A stretch of 64,000 nt of DNA from Tritonibacter mobilis (GTDB lineage: Bacteria > Pseudomonadota > Alphaproteobacteria > Rhodobacterales > Rhodobacteraceae). Within the stretch, counting starts at the first letter, position 1. Every line of letters starts with the position of its first letter. The notes beneath the pieces were generated by a model. That model was given only the letters and a program-made list of their open reading frames with translations. It made no database searches and had not been told where the DNA came from. The translations under genes were made by a program, and so were the position numbers. Shown here one piece after another: positions 33,640 to 44,261 of the stretch. The stretch lies in the NCBI RefSeq assembly GCF_001681715.1, contig NZ_LNWY01000001.1, positions 186,001 to 250,000 of the forward strand, written 5' to 3'.

Positions 33640-34668
33640 ATGAAATTCTTGAACGGACTTTCCGTTATCGCACTGAGTGCCTTTGCTGCATCCTCGGCCT
33701 TTGCCGCGGATCTGACTGTGGGCGTGAGCTGGTCGAACTTCCAAGAAGAGCGCTGGAAAACCGACGAAGCGGCCATCGTGGGCGCATTGGAAGAAGCGGG
33801 TGCGGAGTATATCTCTGCGGATGCGCAGTCATCCTCTGCCAAGCAGCTTTCCGACATTGAGAGCCTGATCGCACAGGGTGTCGACGCGCTGATCATCCTT
33901 GCGCAGGACGCCCAAGCCATTGGCCCCGCTGTGCAAGCCGCAGCCGATGAAGGCATTCCGGTGGTCGCCTATGACCGTCTGATCGAGGACAGCCGCGCCT
34001 TTTACCTGACCTTCGACAACGTCGAAGTGGGCCGTATGCAGGCGCGCGCCGTCTTTGAGGCGATGCCCAAGGGCAACTATGTGATGATCAAAGGCTCGCC
34101 CACCGATCCAAACGCAGACTTCCTGCGTGGCGGTCAGCAGGAGATCATTCAGGCGGCAGTCGATTCCGGTGACATCAAAATCGTCGGCGAGGCTTATACC
34201 GATGGCTGGCTGCCCGCCAACGCCCAGCGCAACATGGAGCAGATCCTGACCGCCAACGACAACGCAGTCGACGCGGTTGTGGCCTCTAACGATGGCACCG
34301 CAGGTGGCGTTGTGGCGGCTCTCACGGCGCAAGGCATGGACGGTATCCCGGTTTCCGGTCAGGACGGCGACCACGCCGCGCTGAACCGTGTGGCCAAGGG
34401 CACGCAGACCGTTTCGGTGTGGAAAGACGCTCGTGACCTCGGCGCGGCAGCCGGTGAAATCGCCGTTGCACTGGCCGGTGGCAGCGCCATGGAAGAGATT
34501 GATGGCGCGACCTCCTGGACCTCTCCGGCAGGCACCACCATGACGGCCAAGTTCCTCGCACCGATGCCGGTGACACAGGACAACCTCGAAGCGGTTGTCG
34601 ACGCAGGCTGGATCACCCAAGAGGCGCTGTGCCAAGGCGTGGAAAACGGCCCGGCCCCGTGCAACTGA
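33640..34668 (+). CDS. xylF: D-xylose ABC transporter substrate-binding protein
   Basis: 342 residues from the ATG at 33640, preceded by GGGAGG. A signal peptide ends at ASSAFA. The periplasmic-binding type 1 fold matches XylF: VGVSWSNFQEERWKTDEAAI, VVAYDRLIEDS, LTFDNVEVGRMQA and GQDGDHAALNRVAKGTQT. It carries xylose, or a related pentose, to the XylH permease. A stem-loop follows the stop. The divergent ROK repressor supports xylose as ligand. Confidence 0.92.
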   Translation: MKFLNGLSVIALSAFAASSAFAADLTVGVSWSNFQEERWKTDEAAIVGALEEAGAEYISADAQSSSAKQLSDIESLIAQGVDALIILAQDAQAIGPAVQAAADEGIPVVAYDRLIEDSRAFYLTFDNVEVGRMQARAVFEAMPKGNYVMIKGSPTDPNADFLRGGQQEIIQAAVDSGDIKIVGEAYTDGWLPANAQRNMEQILTANDNAVDAVVASNDGTAGGVVAALTAQGMDGIPVSGQDGDHAALNRVAKGTQTVSVWKDARDLGAAAGEIAVALAGGSAMEEIDGATSWTSPAGTTMTAKFLAPMPVTQDNLEAVVDAGWITQEALCQGVENGPAPCN

Positions 34669-34680
34669 TCTGACAGATCT

Positions 34681-34708
34681 GGATGGTCCGGAGGTTTTCG
34701 GACCATCC
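34681..34708 (+). other. Stem-loop between xylF and xylH
   Basis: Perfect 10-bp inverted repeat GGATGGTCCG / CGGACCATCC with an 8-base loop. Its position after a binding-protein gene suggests mRNA stabilisation or partial termination. Confidence 0.6.
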
Positions 34709-34751
34709 ATCCCTTATCTCTGATATACTTCGCTGAATACTGGAGCCGGAT

Positions 34752-36050
34752 ATGACCGACACCACGTCTCAGCCAATCACCCCCCAAAACAGGCGCAACC
34801 TCTTCCAGCAGCTTGAGCTGGACGTGCGGCTATTGGGCATGATTGGTGCCTTTATCATCCTCTGTATCGGGTTCAATCTGGTGACCGATGGGCGCTTTTT
34901 GACCCCGCGCAACATCTTTAACCTGACGATCCAGACGGTTTCCGTGGCGATCATGGCCTCTGGCATGGTATTTGTGATCGTCACCCGCCACATCGACCTG
35001 AGCGTGGGCGCATTGCTCGCGACCTGCTCGGCGGTGATGGCGATGACCCAGACCGAATTTGTGCCCAATATTCTGGGCCTTGGCCTGAACCATCCGATCA
35101 CATGGATCGTTGCGATTGTGGTCGGGCTGGTCACGGGGACGCTGATCGGCGCGTTTCATGGCTGGATGGTCGGCTATCTGACGATCCCCGCCTTTATCGT
35201 GACGCTTGGCGGTTTTCTCGTGTGGCGCAATGTGGCGTGGTATCTGACCGATGGGCAGACCATTGGGCCACTGGATTCCACCTTTATGATGTTTGGCGGC
35301 ACCAATGGCACGCTCGGCACCTCGCTCAGTTGGATTTTGGGGCTGGTGGCCACGGCGCTGGCCTTGCTGACCCTGTGGAACAGCCGTCGCGCCAAGCTTG
35401 CGCATGAATTCCCGGTAAAACCACTCTGGGCCGAAGGGGCGCTGGCGGTGATTATCTCCGGCGCGATCCTCGGGTTTGTCGCAATCCTCAACGCCTATGA
35501 GATCCCCTCGCGTCGTCTGGCGCGCATGTTCGAGGCGCGCGGCGAAGTGATGCCCGAAGGGTTCACCCAAGGCTATGGATTGCCCATTTCGGTGCTGATC
35601 CTGATCGCGGTGGCCGTGGTGATGACGATTGTGGCCCGCCGCACCCGTCTGGGGCGCTACATCTTCGCCACCGGCGGCAACCCGGATGCAGCAGAGCTGT
35701 CGGGCATCAACACCCGTTTGCTGACGGTAAAGATCTTTGCCATCATGGGCTTTCTCTGTGCGCTGTCGGCGGTGGTGGCCTCGGCCCGTCTGGCGAACCA
35801 CTCCAACGACATCGGCACATTGGACGAGCTGCGGGTGATCGCGGCAGCCGTGATAGGTGGCACCGCGCTCTCTGGCGGATTTGGCACCATTTACGGTGCG
35901 ATCCTCGGCGCGCTGATCATGCAGAGCCTTCAGTCCGGCATGGCCATGGTGGGCGTGGATGCGCCGTTCCAGAACATCGTTGTCGGCTCCGTGCTCGTCG
36001 CCGCCGTCTTTATCGACATCGTCTATCGCAAGCGTGTGGGGGCCAAATAA
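34752..36050 (+). CDS. xylH: D-xylose ABC transporter permease
   Basis: 432 residues with the membrane pattern of the ribose/xylose permease family (BPD type 2). [26 protein letters not shown] and [31 protein letters not shown]-like segments are family hallmarks; the latter is split in this note for length but is continuous. The length suits XylH rather than shorter RbsC. The stop TAA overlaps the xylG ATG by one base. Confidence 0.92.
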   Translation: MTDTTSQPITPQNRRNLFQQLELDVRLLGMIGAFIILCIGFNLVTDGRFLTPRNIFNLTIQTVSVAIMASGMVFVIVTRHIDLSVGALLATCSAVMAMTQTEFVPNILGLGLNHPITWIVAIVVGLVTGTLIGAFHGWMVGYLTIPAFIVTLGGFLVWRNVAWYLTDGQTIGPLDSTFMMFGGTNGTLGTSLSWILGLVATALALLTLWNSRRAKLAHEFPVKPLWAEGALAVIISGAILGFVAILNAYEIPSRRLARMFEARGEVMPEGFTQGYGLPISVLILIAVAVVMTIVARRTRLGRYIFATGGNPDAAELSGINTRLLTVKIFAIMGFLCALSAVVASARLANHSNDIGTLDELRVIAAAVIGGTALSGGFGTIYGAILGALIMQSLQSGMAMVGVDAPFQNIVVGSVLVAAVFIDIVYRKRVGAK

Positions 36051-36832
36051 TGACCACTCCCAAGGAACTGCGCGCCTCTGGCGCAACTCCGATGGTGGAG
36101 ATGAACAATATCTCCATCTCTTTTGGCGGCATCAAGGCGGTGGACGACGTCTCGGTCGATCTGCACCCCGGCGAGGTCGTGGGCCTGCTGGGCCATAATG
36201 GCGCCGGGAAATCGACGCTCATCAAGGTGCTGTCAGGTGCCTATAAGATGGACTCGGGCGAGATCCGCATCAACGGCAACAAGGTGGAGATCACCAACCC
36301 CCGCGATGCGCGCAGCCACAATATCGAGACGATCTATCAGACGCTGGCGCTGGCGGATAATCTCGATGCGGCCTCGAACCTGTTTCTGGGGCGCGAGATC
36401 GTCACCGCGACGGGGCTGGTAAACGACGCCGCGATGGAGGCCGAGTGCCGTAAGATCATGGGGCGCCTGAATCCGAATTTTCGCAAGTTCAACGAGCCGG
36501 TCTCGGCGCTCTCGGGCGGACAACGGCAATCGGTGGCGATCGCGCGGGCGGTCTATTTCAACGCCAAGATCCTGATCATGGACGAACCCACCGCGGCGCT
36601 GGGTCCGCATGAAACGCAGATGGTGGCGGAACTGATCCAGCAGCTGAAGGCGCAGGGCATCGGGATCTTCCTGATTGACCATGATGTGCATGCGGTGATG
36701 GAGCTTTGCGACCGGGCCTCTGTCATGAAGAACGGCCAGCTTGTCGGCACCGTCGACATCGACGATGTGACCGATGACGATCTTCTGTCGATGATTATCC
36801 TCGGCAAGAAACCCGGCGAGGCGGCGGCCTGA
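36050..36832 (+). CDS. xylG: Sugar ABC transporter ATP-binding protein, single-domain XylG type
   Basis: 260 residues, so only one ATPase domain, against two fused domains (about 510) in E. coli XylG. Walker [10 protein letters not shown], signature [15 protein letters not shown], Walker [13 protein letters not shown] and the switch His in LIDHDVH are intact, so it can hydrolyse ATP as a homodimer. Single-domain versions are common in alphaproteobacterial CUT2 importers. It is the last gene of xylFHG and is followed by a terminator hairpin. Confidence 0.9.
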   Translation: MTTPKELRASGATPMVEMNNISISFGGIKAVDDVSVDLHPGEVVGLLGHNGAGKSTLIKVLSGAYKMDSGEIRINGNKVEITNPRDARSHNIETIYQTLALADNLDAASNLFLGREIVTATGLVNDAAMEAECRKIMGRLNPNFRKFNEPVSALSGGQRQSVAIARAVYFNAKILIMDEPTAALGPHETQMVAELIQQLKAQGIGIFLIDHDVHAVMELCDRASVMKNGQLVGTVDIDDVTDDDLLSMIILGKKPGEAAA

Positions 36833-36852
36833 CGGCGCGCGCCATATGATCA

Positions 36853-36883
36853 CCCCTGCGCCCGTGACTGCCGGGCGCAGGGG
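36853..36883. terminator. Hairpin between convergent xylG and thiolase genes
   Basis: 12-bp perfect stem CCCCTGCGCCCG / CGGGCGCAGGGG with a 7-base loop. Placed between two converging genes, it can serve both, though no T-run is present. Confidence 0.6.
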
Positions 36884-36890
36884 CGCAGGC

Positions 36891-38090
36891 TCAGATCCCT
36901 TCGAGCGCGATTGCGATGCCCTGCCCGACGCCAACGCACATGGTGGCCAAGGCACGTTTGCCGCCGGTGAGGCTCAATTGCAGCGCGGCCGTGCCGGTGA
37001 TCCGCGCACCGGACATGCCCAGCGGATGCCCCAGCGCGATTGCACCGCCATTGGGGTTTACGCGCGGATCGTCATCCGCAATGCCAAGACCGCGCAACGT
37101 GGCAAGCCCTTGGCTGGCAAAGGCTTCGTTCAGTTCGATCACATCAAAATCCGCCTGCGAGAGCCCAAGCTGAGACATCAGTTTCTGAGAGGCAGGCACC
37201 GGGCCAATCCCCATGATGCGCGGGGCCACGCCTGCGGTGGCACCGCCCAGAACACGGGCGATGGGCGTCAACCCATGGGCCTTGACCGCCGCCTCTGAGG
37301 CCACGATCAGCGCCGCCGCCCCGTCATTCACCCCCGAGGCATTTCCTGCGGTTACGGTGCCGCCCTCGCGAAACGGGGTTGGCAATTTGGCGAGTTTTTC
37401 GAGTGTGGTCTGGCGCGGGTGTTCATCGTGCTCCACCACCACAGGGTCACCTTTTCGCTGAGGAATGGTGACGGGGGTGATCTCTTGTGCGAGGCGACCG
37501 CTGCTTTGCGCCGCTGCGGCCTTTTGTTGCGAGCGCAGGGCGAATGCGTCCTGATCCGCGCGGCTGATGCCAAACTCTGCCGCCACGTTTTCGCCGGTCT
37601 CGGGCATCGACTCGATGCCGAATTCAGCCTTCATCAGCGGGTTGACGAAGCGCCAGCCGATGGTGGTGTCATAGACCGCATTGGCGCGGGAAAAGGCGCT
37701 TTCGGCCTTGGGCATCACAAAAGGCGCGCGCGACATGCTTTCGACCCCGCCTGCGATGGCGAGATCAATTTCACCCGCCTTGATCGCGCGGGCGGCATTG
37801 ATCACCGCATCCATGCCCGATCCACACAGACGGTTGAGCGTGGTGCCCGGCACCTCCTCTGGCAGACCCGCCAGAAGTGCAGACATGCGCGCCACATTTC
37901 GGTTATCCTCGCCCGCTTGGTTGGCGCAGCCGTAGTAGACCTCCTCGACCGCTGACCAGTCAATGTCATGCGCCGCCATCAGGGCCTTGATCGGCAGGGC
38001 GCCCAGATCATCGGCGCGCACAGAGGACAATGCGCCACCAAAACGACCGATGGGGGTGCGGCTGTAGCCGCAGATATATGCATCCGGCAT
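36891..38090 (-). CDS. pcaF: Thiolase, probable 3-oxoadipyl-CoA thiolase
   Basis: 399 residues. The three thiolase active sites are present: Cys of [11 protein letters not shown] near residue 90, His of [16 protein letters not shown] near 350 and Cys of TMCVGVGQG near 385. Overall text ([31 protein letters not shown]) is of the PcaF/PaaJ subgroup, which splits 3-oxoadipyl-CoA to succinyl-CoA and acetyl-CoA. It is the last gene of the operon that includes the TAXI-TRAP transporter, so it likely handles a CoA ester made from the imported acid. Confidence 0.85.
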   Translation of the reverse strand: MPDAYICGYSRTPIGRFGGALSSVRADDLGALPIKALMAAHDIDWSAVEEVYYGCANQAGEDNRNVARMSALLAGLPEEVPGTTLNRLCGSGMDAVINAARAIKAGEIDLAIAGGVESMSRAPFVMPKAESAFSRANAVYDTTIGWRFVNPLMKAEFGIESMPETGENVAAEFGISRADQDAFALRSQQKAAAAQSSGRLAQEITPVTIPQRKGDPVVVEHDEHPRQTTLEKLAKLPTPFREGGTVTAGNASGVNDGAAALIVASEAAVKAHGLTPIARVLGGATAGVAPRIMGIGPVPASQKLMSQLGLSQADFDVIELNEAFASQGLATLRGLGIADDDPRVNPNGGAIALGHPLGMSGARITGTAALQLSLTGGKRALATMCVGVGQGIAIALEGI

Positions 38091-38132
38091 GAGAGATCTC
38101 CTATTGGGGCCTGCACGGGCGGCAGGTCGGTA

Positions 38133-40064
38133 TCAGTTGTTGGCAAGCCCCGCGCGATGGCGCGCGCGCATCCGCAGGGTGGCAACGCAGCATGTCGCAA
38201 GCAGCAGCGCAAGACCGGCCAGTTCCGCCATGCGATCCGGCACCATAAGCGCCAGCGCCGCCGCCGCGCAAAAGAGCCGCTCCCACAGGTCGATGCGTCC
38301 AACCCCATAGAGATAGCCCTCCATCGCGCAGGACAAAACCGTCAGCGCCAGTGCCGCACTGCCCACCGACAGGACAATCGTCAGCACATCCCCCTGCAGC
38401 AGCAAGGCAGGCTCGTACACAAATACAAAAGGCAGGATAAACAGCGCCGCCCCCAGCCGCATGGAGGTAAACCCTGCCGCCAGCCCCTTTGCACCGGAGA
38501 TTTGCGCCGCCGCAATCGAGGCCAGTGCCACCGGTGGCGTGATATAGGACAGCATCCCCCAATAGAGCACAAAGAGATGCGCGCCGATGGGGTTGAGCCC
38601 CAGTTCCACCAAGGCCGGAGCAAGAACGGTCGCCAAAAAGATATAGCAGGCGGAGACCGTCATCCCCATGCCCAGCACAAAACTGGTAAGCGCGCCGAGG
38701 ATCAGCAGCAAAAACACGCTCTGGCCGCCATATTGCACGAGTTCACGGGAAAACGCGCTGCCCACCCCGGTAATCGCCAAAGACCCGACCACCAGACCGA
38801 TGCCGCAGAGGGTTGCGATCAGATAGCTGATGTTGCGGGTGACATCCTCCAGCAGTTCCAGCGCGTTGCCGAAATTGGGCAGGCGACGGTGACGCAACAG
38901 CCCCGCAACCAACATCAAGGCGGTTGCATAATAGGCGGAGCGCGACGGGCTGAACACAAAGAGCATCGACACCAGCGCCGCCAGCGACAGGATGTGATGC
39001 CAGCCGCTTGCGATCACCTGTAGCAATCTGGGCTGCGCATGGTCTGCGTCCTGCGCGTCGATCAGCCCGTTGCGCGCGGCGTAAAGATCAACCTGCAACA
39101 CCAGCGCCATATAATAAAGCACCGAAGGCACGACTGCCGCGACCATGATCGTGGTGTAAGGCGTGTCGAGAAAGGACGCCATAATAAAGGCCACAGCCCC
39201 CATCACCGGGGGCATCAATGTGCCACCCGTAGAGGCGCAGGCCTCTACTGCGGCGGCATATTTGGCAGGGTATCCGGCCCGCTGCATCGCAGGGATCGTC
39301 AGCCGCCCGGTGGTCAGAACATTGGAGATCACCGATCCCGACAATGAGCCGAACAACCCGCTGGAGACGACCGCGACCTTGGCGGGGCCACCGCGGCTTT
39401 TGCCCATCAAGGCCATCGACAGATCCATAAAGAACTGCCCTCCGCCCATCACATTGAGCACCGCACCAAAGATGATAAAGCCCACCAGCGTATCTGCGAC
39501 CACACGCAGCGGAATGCCGATGATGCTCTCCATACCCATGGCGTGCGCTGCAACGGTTTCCGCAACCGAAAGCGACGGCCCCCAGAGAAAGCCGGGCAGC
39601 CATTCGGCAAAAAGCGGATAGGTCGCAAAGAACGCGCAGATCACCAACAAGATTGTACCGCCCGTGCGCCGGACGGCCTCTAGCGACAACAGCACCAACA
39701 GGCCAGACACGGTGGCCGCAAGAGGGGGCGCCACCACATCCCAACCGCTGGTCAGGATAACTTCGGCATAAAACGCCAGAAACGCGCCCGCCGCCAGAGC
39801 CAGCGCTGAGAGCACCCAATCGAGCAGTGGAACACGGGTGTCGTGATGTGAGGGACGTGCGGGCAGGATGATAAAGGCTGCGGACAAAAACAGTGCGATC
39901 AGCACGTAATAGTACCGGCTGGAGAGCAGCGGAAACACACCTGCAATCGACAGGTTGAAGGTCTGGATCACAATGGCGGCCAGTCCCGCGAAGCCCAAGA
40001 CGCCAGCGGCGATACGGGCCGCGCCGCTCAGGCGGGGTTGGATGGGTTTAGGCTGGGCTGACAT
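38133..40064 (-). CDS. TRAP transporter permease, fused 4TM/12TM (TAXI type)
   Basis: 643 residues, the fused DctQ-DctM form. The N-terminal quarter holds the small-subunit segments; the rest is the DctM domain, with GSLSGSVISNVLTTGRLTIP and ACASTGGTLMPPVMGAVAFI as family motifs. It couples acid uptake to the Na+ gradient. The TAXI-type binding protein gene lies immediately upstream across a stem-loop. The C-terminal tail past residue 540 is extra hydrophobic, as in other TAXI fusions. Confidence 0.92.
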   Translation of the reverse strand: MSAQPKPIQPRLSGAARIAAGVLGFAGLAAIVIQTFNLSIAGVFPLLSSRYYYVLIALFLSAAFIILPARPSHHDTRVPLLDWVLSALALAAGAFLAFYAEVILTSGWDVVAPPLAATVSGLLVLLSLEAVRRTGGTILLVICAFFATYPLFAEWLPGFLWGPSLSVAETVAAHAMGMESIIGIPLRVVADTLVGFIIFGAVLNVMGGGQFFMDLSMALMGKSRGGPAKVAVVSSGLFGSLSGSVISNVLTTGRLTIPAMQRAGYPAKYAAAVEACASTGGTLMPPVMGAVAFIMASFLDTPYTTIMVAAVVPSVLYYMALVLQVDLYAARNGLIDAQDADHAQPRLLQVIASGWHHILSLAALVSMLFVFSPSRSAYYATALMLVAGLLRHRRLPNFGNALELLEDVTRNISYLIATLCGIGLVVGSLAITGVGSAFSRELVQYGGQSVFLLLILGALTSFVLGMGMTVSACYIFLATVLAPALVELGLNPIGAHLFVLYWGMLSYITPPVALASIAAAQISGAKGLAAGFTSMRLGAALFILPFVFVYEPALLLQGDVLTIVLSVGSAALALTVLSCAMEGYLYGVGRIDLWERLFCAAAALALMVPDRMAELAGLALLLATCCVATLRMRARHRAGLANN

Positions 40065-40089
40065 GGCGTCACCTCACGACAAAACAGAG

Positions 40090-40131
40090 GCGCCGCCCAT
40101 CACATAAAGAGGAGGAATGTGCGGGCGGCGC
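40090..40131 (-). other. Stem-loop between TAXI binding protein and TRAP permease
   Basis: GCGCCGCCC (40090-40098) pairs with GGGCGGCGC (40123-40131). The loop contains the permease ribosome-site-like complement, and the layout repeats that seen after the two other binding-protein genes. Confidence 0.5.
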
Positions 40132-40143
40132 AAGGAAGGGCTA

Positions 40144-41277
40144 TCAGTTGAGAGCTGTAGACCGATAGTCCTCCCAGAACGCGGGCCAGTCCTTGGCCGC
40201 GACGTTCTGATCCAATGCGGCCTCAGAGGCGGCTTCCCATGTGGACATGACCTTTTGCAGGCGCGCCAGACGCTTGTCGTTCCACGCTTGATCCTCGTCT
40301 ATCCAGACGCCGATTTCCCTCAGGTAGCGGATTGCGCCGGGATGGAAGGGCGCATCGGCGGGGCTGCGACCGGCCTCTGCAAGAGACCACGCAGGCGTCG
40401 CTGCGGTGGCCCCTTTGTAGATCTCGAAAGTCTCATCCAGCGCCTTGATGAAATTATAGACCTCATCCTCGTCAGAGTCGGCATAGACCGTGATCATCGG
40501 GTAGCGCACGGCAAAGATATTGGCCGGGTTATCCTCGCTGATGCCTGCGCCCTTGGTCGCGGTGGCGGGGGCAAAGAAATCCGCAACACTTGTGAGCGCA
40601 TCCCAGCCTTCGGCGTTTTCCTTGGGCAGTGGGGCCCAGAGGATGCCGCGCGGGGAGCTTTCCAGCTCGTAAAGTGTGGCAGCGGTCGGGGTGCTGCCTG
40701 CAACATCTGCCTGCCCATCCACAACGGCCTTGAGCGCGGCCCCATAAGAGGGCACCTCGACCACTTCGACATCGTCCCAGGTGAGGCCAGCAAAGGCCAG
40801 CATTGCCTCAACCTTGATGTTGATCGACGGGTTTGCCTTGATGCGGGGAACGCGTTTGCCACGGATGTCGGCAATCGACGCAATGCCGCTGTCGGCGGCC
40901 ACTGCCATGCCGAATGTCGACGGGCGCCCGGCCACGATGCGCAGATCCTGCGGGCCCCACTCTGGCGCGGCAAAATCATAGAGCGCCTCGGTGGCGAAAT
41001 AGAGCTCATTGGCGAGCCAGCCATATTGCACGCGTCCGGTTTTCAACGGCAGCAGACGGCCAATCGAGGTGCCAGATGGCATGATCCGTACGCGGGTGCC
41101 GTATTCCTTGGCGAAGGCGTCGGCGATGGCAGAGGCTTCGACGTAACCGCTTGATCCGACGTCATATGTTGCCCAAAGCAACGAGCGGGGCAGTTCCGCA
41201 TCGCCCGCCCGTGCGGGCAGTGCGGTTACAAGTGACAGTACGGCCGCAGTCAGTGCGGTGGTCAATTTCAGGTGCAT
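40144..41277 (-). CDS. TAXI-family TRAP transporter solute-binding protein
   Basis: 377 residues. A signal peptide (MHLKLTTALTAAVLSLVTALPARA) is followed by DVGSSGYVEASAIADAFAKEYGTRVRIMPSGTS, a TAXI/NMT1-like pattern shown here in parts: DVGSSGYVEASA then RIMPSGTSIGR. It delivers an organic acid to the fused permease. TAXI systems carry dicarboxylates, glutamate and similar acids; the ligand here is unknown. It lies 45 bases after the CoA-transferase gene. Confidence 0.9.
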   Translation of the reverse strand: MHLKLTTALTAAVLSLVTALPARAGDAELPRSLLWATYDVGSSGYVEASAIADAFAKEYGTRVRIMPSGTSIGRLLPLKTGRVQYGWLANELYFATEALYDFAAPEWGPQDLRIVAGRPSTFGMAVAADSGIASIADIRGKRVPRIKANPSINIKVEAMLAFAGLTWDDVEVVEVPSYGAALKAVVDGQADVAGSTPTAATLYELESSPRGILWAPLPKENAEGWDALTSVADFFAPATATKGAGISEDNPANIFAVRYPMITVYADSDEDEVYNFIKALDETFEIYKGATAATPAWSLAEAGRSPADAPFHPGAIRYLREIGVWIDEDQAWNDKRLARLQKVMSTWEAASEAALDQNVAAKDWPAFWEDYRSTALN

Positions 41278-41322
41278 TTTGGTCTCCTCCCATATTGCGT
41301 CCTGCTGTTATTTCCCCGGTCG

Positions 41323-42531
41323 TCAGATTTGACGCGTTTCGGGGCTTATTCCGGTTGAGATCAACTGTTGGATCTCGGTGTCCGAAAACCCGGCCTCGGA
41401 CAGAATTTCACGGGTGTGTTCGGCAAATTGCGGGGGCTTGCTGCGATAGCTGGGTGGTGCGCTTTGAGGTTTGACCGGCGCGCCGAGGCCCCGGTAGCTG
41501 TCAATATCCACGGTCATGCCGCGATGGGCGGCATGGGGATGGGCCAGAGCTTCCTCCACATTGAGCACCGGTCCGGCGGGCACACCTGCAGCGATGAGTT
41601 TTTCCGCAAGCTCTGCCCCGTCGAGTTCGGCCATCGCGGCCTCCAGCTCTTGTCGCAGGGCGGCGCGATTGGTCACCCGGCCACCGTTGCTGGCGAAACG
41701 GTCGTCCTGCGCGATGCCCGGCGCGCCGATCAGATCGCATAGACGCGCAAACTGGCGGTCATTGCCCACGGCGAGGTAAACCGGTCGGGTTTTTGTCGCA
41801 TAGGTCGAATAGGGCGAGATATTGGGGTGATCGTTGCCGGTGCGCTGTGGCAGCTTGCCCGAAAGCGCATAGTTCGCCGCATGTGGATGCAGGAGCGACA
41901 GGGCACTGTCATAAAGGGCGGCCTCGACAAAATCGCCACGGCCCGTGCGCTGGCGGTTTTGCAGCGCCAAGAGGACGCCCACAACCGCATTGATCCCGGT
42001 TACCATATCCACCACCGGCAGGCCGACGCGGGTGGGGCCACTGTCATCGGTGCCGTTGACGCTCATGATGCCGCCCATGGCCTGCAGGATCGCATCATAA
42101 CCGGGCATCCCGCCCATTGGACCATCCGCGCCAAAACCGCTGACACGGCAATGGATCAACCGGGGAAAGCGCTCCGAGAGGGTCTCGAACCCGATGCCCC
42201 ATTTCTCTAGGGTGCCGGTTTTGAAATTCTCCAGCAGCACATCGGCATCCTCCAACAGGCGCATCAGAACCGCCCGGCCTTCGTCCTGACGCAGATCCAG
42301 CGCGATGGCGCGTTTGTTGCGATTGAGGCCCAGAAAATACGAGGCCGTGCCATCCAGAAACGGAGGCCCCCAGTGGCGGGTCTCGTCCCCTGCGGGGGGT
42401 TCGACCTTGATGACCTCTGCGCCGTGGTCGCCCAGAATCTGGCCCGCGAAAGGTCCGCCAAGGACGCGCGACAGATCAATCACGCGCAAGCCAGACAGCG
42501 CGCCGGGGGCGATGTTCATCCCGGCGCTCAT
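41323..42531 (-). CDS. CaiB/BaiF (class III) CoA-transferase
   Basis: 402 residues. Motifs: GLRVIDLSRVLGGPFAGQ, LGDHGAEVIKVEPP, LLENFKTGTLEKWG and the catalytic Asp in PGYDAILQAMGG near residue 145. It moves CoA from a donor ester to a carboxylic acid, activating the imported acid for oxidation. The start overlaps the stop of the acyl-CoA dehydrogenase gene by four bases. Confidence 0.92.
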   Translation of the reverse strand: MSAGMNIAPGALSGLRVIDLSRVLGGPFAGQILGDHGAEVIKVEPPAGDETRHWGPPFLDGTASYFLGLNRNKRAIALDLRQDEGRAVLMRLLEDADVLLENFKTGTLEKWGIGFETLSERFPRLIHCRVSGFGADGPMGGMPGYDAILQAMGGIMSVNGTDDSGPTRVGLPVVDMVTGINAVVGVLLALQNRQRTGRGDFVEAALYDSALSLLHPHAANYALSGKLPQRTGNDHPNISPYSTYATKTRPVYLAVGNDRQFARLCDLIGAPGIAQDDRFASNGGRVTNRAALRQELEAAMAELDGAELAEKLIAAGVPAGPVLNVEEALAHPHAAHRGMTVDIDSYRGLGAPVKPQSAPPSYRSKPPQFAEHTREILSEAGFSDTEIQQLISTGISPETRQI

Positions 42532-44261
42532 TGGGCTGCGACCGGTGTTGCAAGCTCCGCTTCGGCGAGGGCACGATCCAAGAGCGCGGCATCCGCTGCC
42601 TCATGGGTTTCGGTCCCACTCAGCGGGTCTGTGGCGGTCAGTTTATGGGCCACAACAGCCCGCGCCAGCGCCAGCCGGTCGCCCGCATAGCCTGCGCGGT
42701 CCGAAAGCTGCGCGTCTTCCCATGCCAGCACGGTTGCAGAGACCGCGTTGTAAACCGCAGATGCGGCGGCGCGCACTTCGCCTTCGCGTGCTGCATCGTT
42801 GGCAACGGCATTCAGGAAATCAACCGAACGGGTCAGCCGTTCCAAAATATCGCCCACCATCAGACCCTTGGAGGCGGCCTCGGTCAGCAGGGTTGAGCAA
42901 TAGTCGAACAAGGCATCAAGCGCCCCCTCGCGGCGGGTGGCGCGGGCCACATCAAGGGCGACGATATTGCTGGTGCCTTCCCAGATCGACCCAAGGTGAG
43001 CATCGCGCAGCACGCGGGCGTCGGACCATTCCTCGATATAGCCACAGCCGCCACGAACCTCCATCGCGTCACCTGCAACCTTGCGCGCATCGCGACAGGT
43101 GCGGAATTTAATCAGCGGGGTGAGGATGCGCAGAACTTTGGCCATTTTTGCATCACCCGCATCAGAGGCTTGCAGCACTTTGGCGGTGTGAAACACCATT
43201 GAGCGGCCCTGTTCCGCCGTGACCAGCATTTTCATCAATTGGCGGCGCATCAGCGGCAGGTCGATCAGGCGCTTGCCAAAGGCGGTGCGGTTTTTGGAAA
43301 TGAACAATGCCTCGGAGACGGCGCGGCGCATCAGCCCGGCAGATCGCACCCCATTGGCGAGCCGCGACATGTTGATCATGTCCGTCATCTGCTTAAAGCC
43401 CTGACCGGGGTCGCCAACAAGATAGGCGGTCGCCCCTTCCAGCGTGATTTCACCGCTGGCCATGGATTTGGTGCCCATCTTTTCCTTAAGCCGCAGGATA
43501 CGGTAGGCGTTCTTGCTGCCGTCCGGCAGTGTGCGGGGCAGCAGGAACAGCGACAGACCACGGGTGCCAGCATCGCCGCCTTCGGGGCGGGCCAGCACCA
43601 TGCCAAGGGCGGCATCAGGGTTGGAGCAGAACCACTTGTCGCCGTAGAGTTTCCATTCGCCGTCTTCCAGTCGGGCGGTGGTGTCAATTGCCCCCACATC
43701 CGAACCTGCGGCCTGTTCGGTCATGAACATCGCCCCCTGAAAAACCGTGTCCATATCCTGACTGGTCAGCTGATCGAAATAGGTGTTCACCAGCTCCTCA
43801 GAGCCGAATTTGACCAAGGTCCGGGTCAGCGAGTCGGTCATCGACAGCGGGCAGCAAAGACCGAACTCCGCCTGCACAAAGAGGTAAACAAGCGCGTATT
43901 TCACCATTGGCGGCAACTTGTCCGGCGCACCAAACACGCCGCCGCGATGCGACATGGCGGCAAGGCCAAATTCGCCAAAGGCGTAGCGCTCCAGCTCCAC
44001 ATAAGCGGGGTGTTTGTGGATGCGTTCCAGATCCGCACCATTACGGGCGCGGATCTGAAGCGTGGGCGGGTTTTTATCGGCGGTGAGCGCCAGTTCTTCG
44101 AGCTGCTGGGTCAAGCTGCCCATGCGCTGAAGCTCTGGCAGGGCGCGGGTATAATCCGCCTTCTCAAGATAGAGCCATGCGAGGTCCTGCAGCGCGCGAT
44201 CGGCGTCAAAGGCGTTCAATCCGGCACTGTCGGGGATGTTCTTGTGGATTTGTGCGCTCAT
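42528..44261 (-). CDS. AidB-like acyl-CoA dehydrogenase
   Basis: 577 residues, longer than the usual 380-400. The pattern follows AidB: FMTEQAAGSDVGAID (FAD-contact motif) near residue 180, GDKWFCSNPDA, LFLLPRTLPDGSKNAYRI, and EVRGGCGYIEEWSDARVLRD with IWEGTSNIVALDV near 430-450. It uses FAD to make an enoyl-CoA from an acyl-CoA. As first gene of the operon with a CoA-transferase, transporter and thiolase, it is catabolic rather than a DNA-protection protein (inference). Confidence 0.88.
   Translation of the reverse strand: MSAQIHKNIPDSAGLNAFDADRALQDLAWLYLEKADYTRALPELQRMGSLTQQLEELALTADKNPPTLQIRARNGADLERIHKHPAYVELERYAFGEFGLAAMSHRGGVFGAPDKLPPMVKYALVYLFVQAEFGLCCPLSMTDSLTRTLVKFGSEELVNTYFDQLTSQDMDTVFQGAMFMTEQAAGSDVGAIDTTARLEDGEWKLYGDKWFCSNPDAALGMVLARPEGGDAGTRGLSLFLLPRTLPDGSKNAYRILRLKEKMGTKSMASGEITLEGATAYLVGDPGQGFKQMTDMINMSRLANGVRSAGLMRRAVSEALFISKNRTAFGKRLIDLPLMRRQLMKMLVTAEQGRSMVFHTAKVLQASDAGDAKMAKVLRILTPLIKFRTCRDARKVAGDAMEVRGGCGYIEEWSDARVLRDAHLGSIWEGTSNIVALDVARATRREGALDALFDYCSTLLTEAASKGLMVGDILERLTRSVDFLNAVANDAAREGEVRAAASAVYNAVSATVLAWEDAQLSDRAGYAGDRLALARAVVAHKLTATDPLSGTETHEAADAALLDRALAEAELATPVAAQ

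Noticed and set aside
42528-44261. Reading the AidB-like gene as a DNA-repair protein
   Set aside because: The operon with a CoA-transferase, acid transporter and thiolase fits catabolism better.
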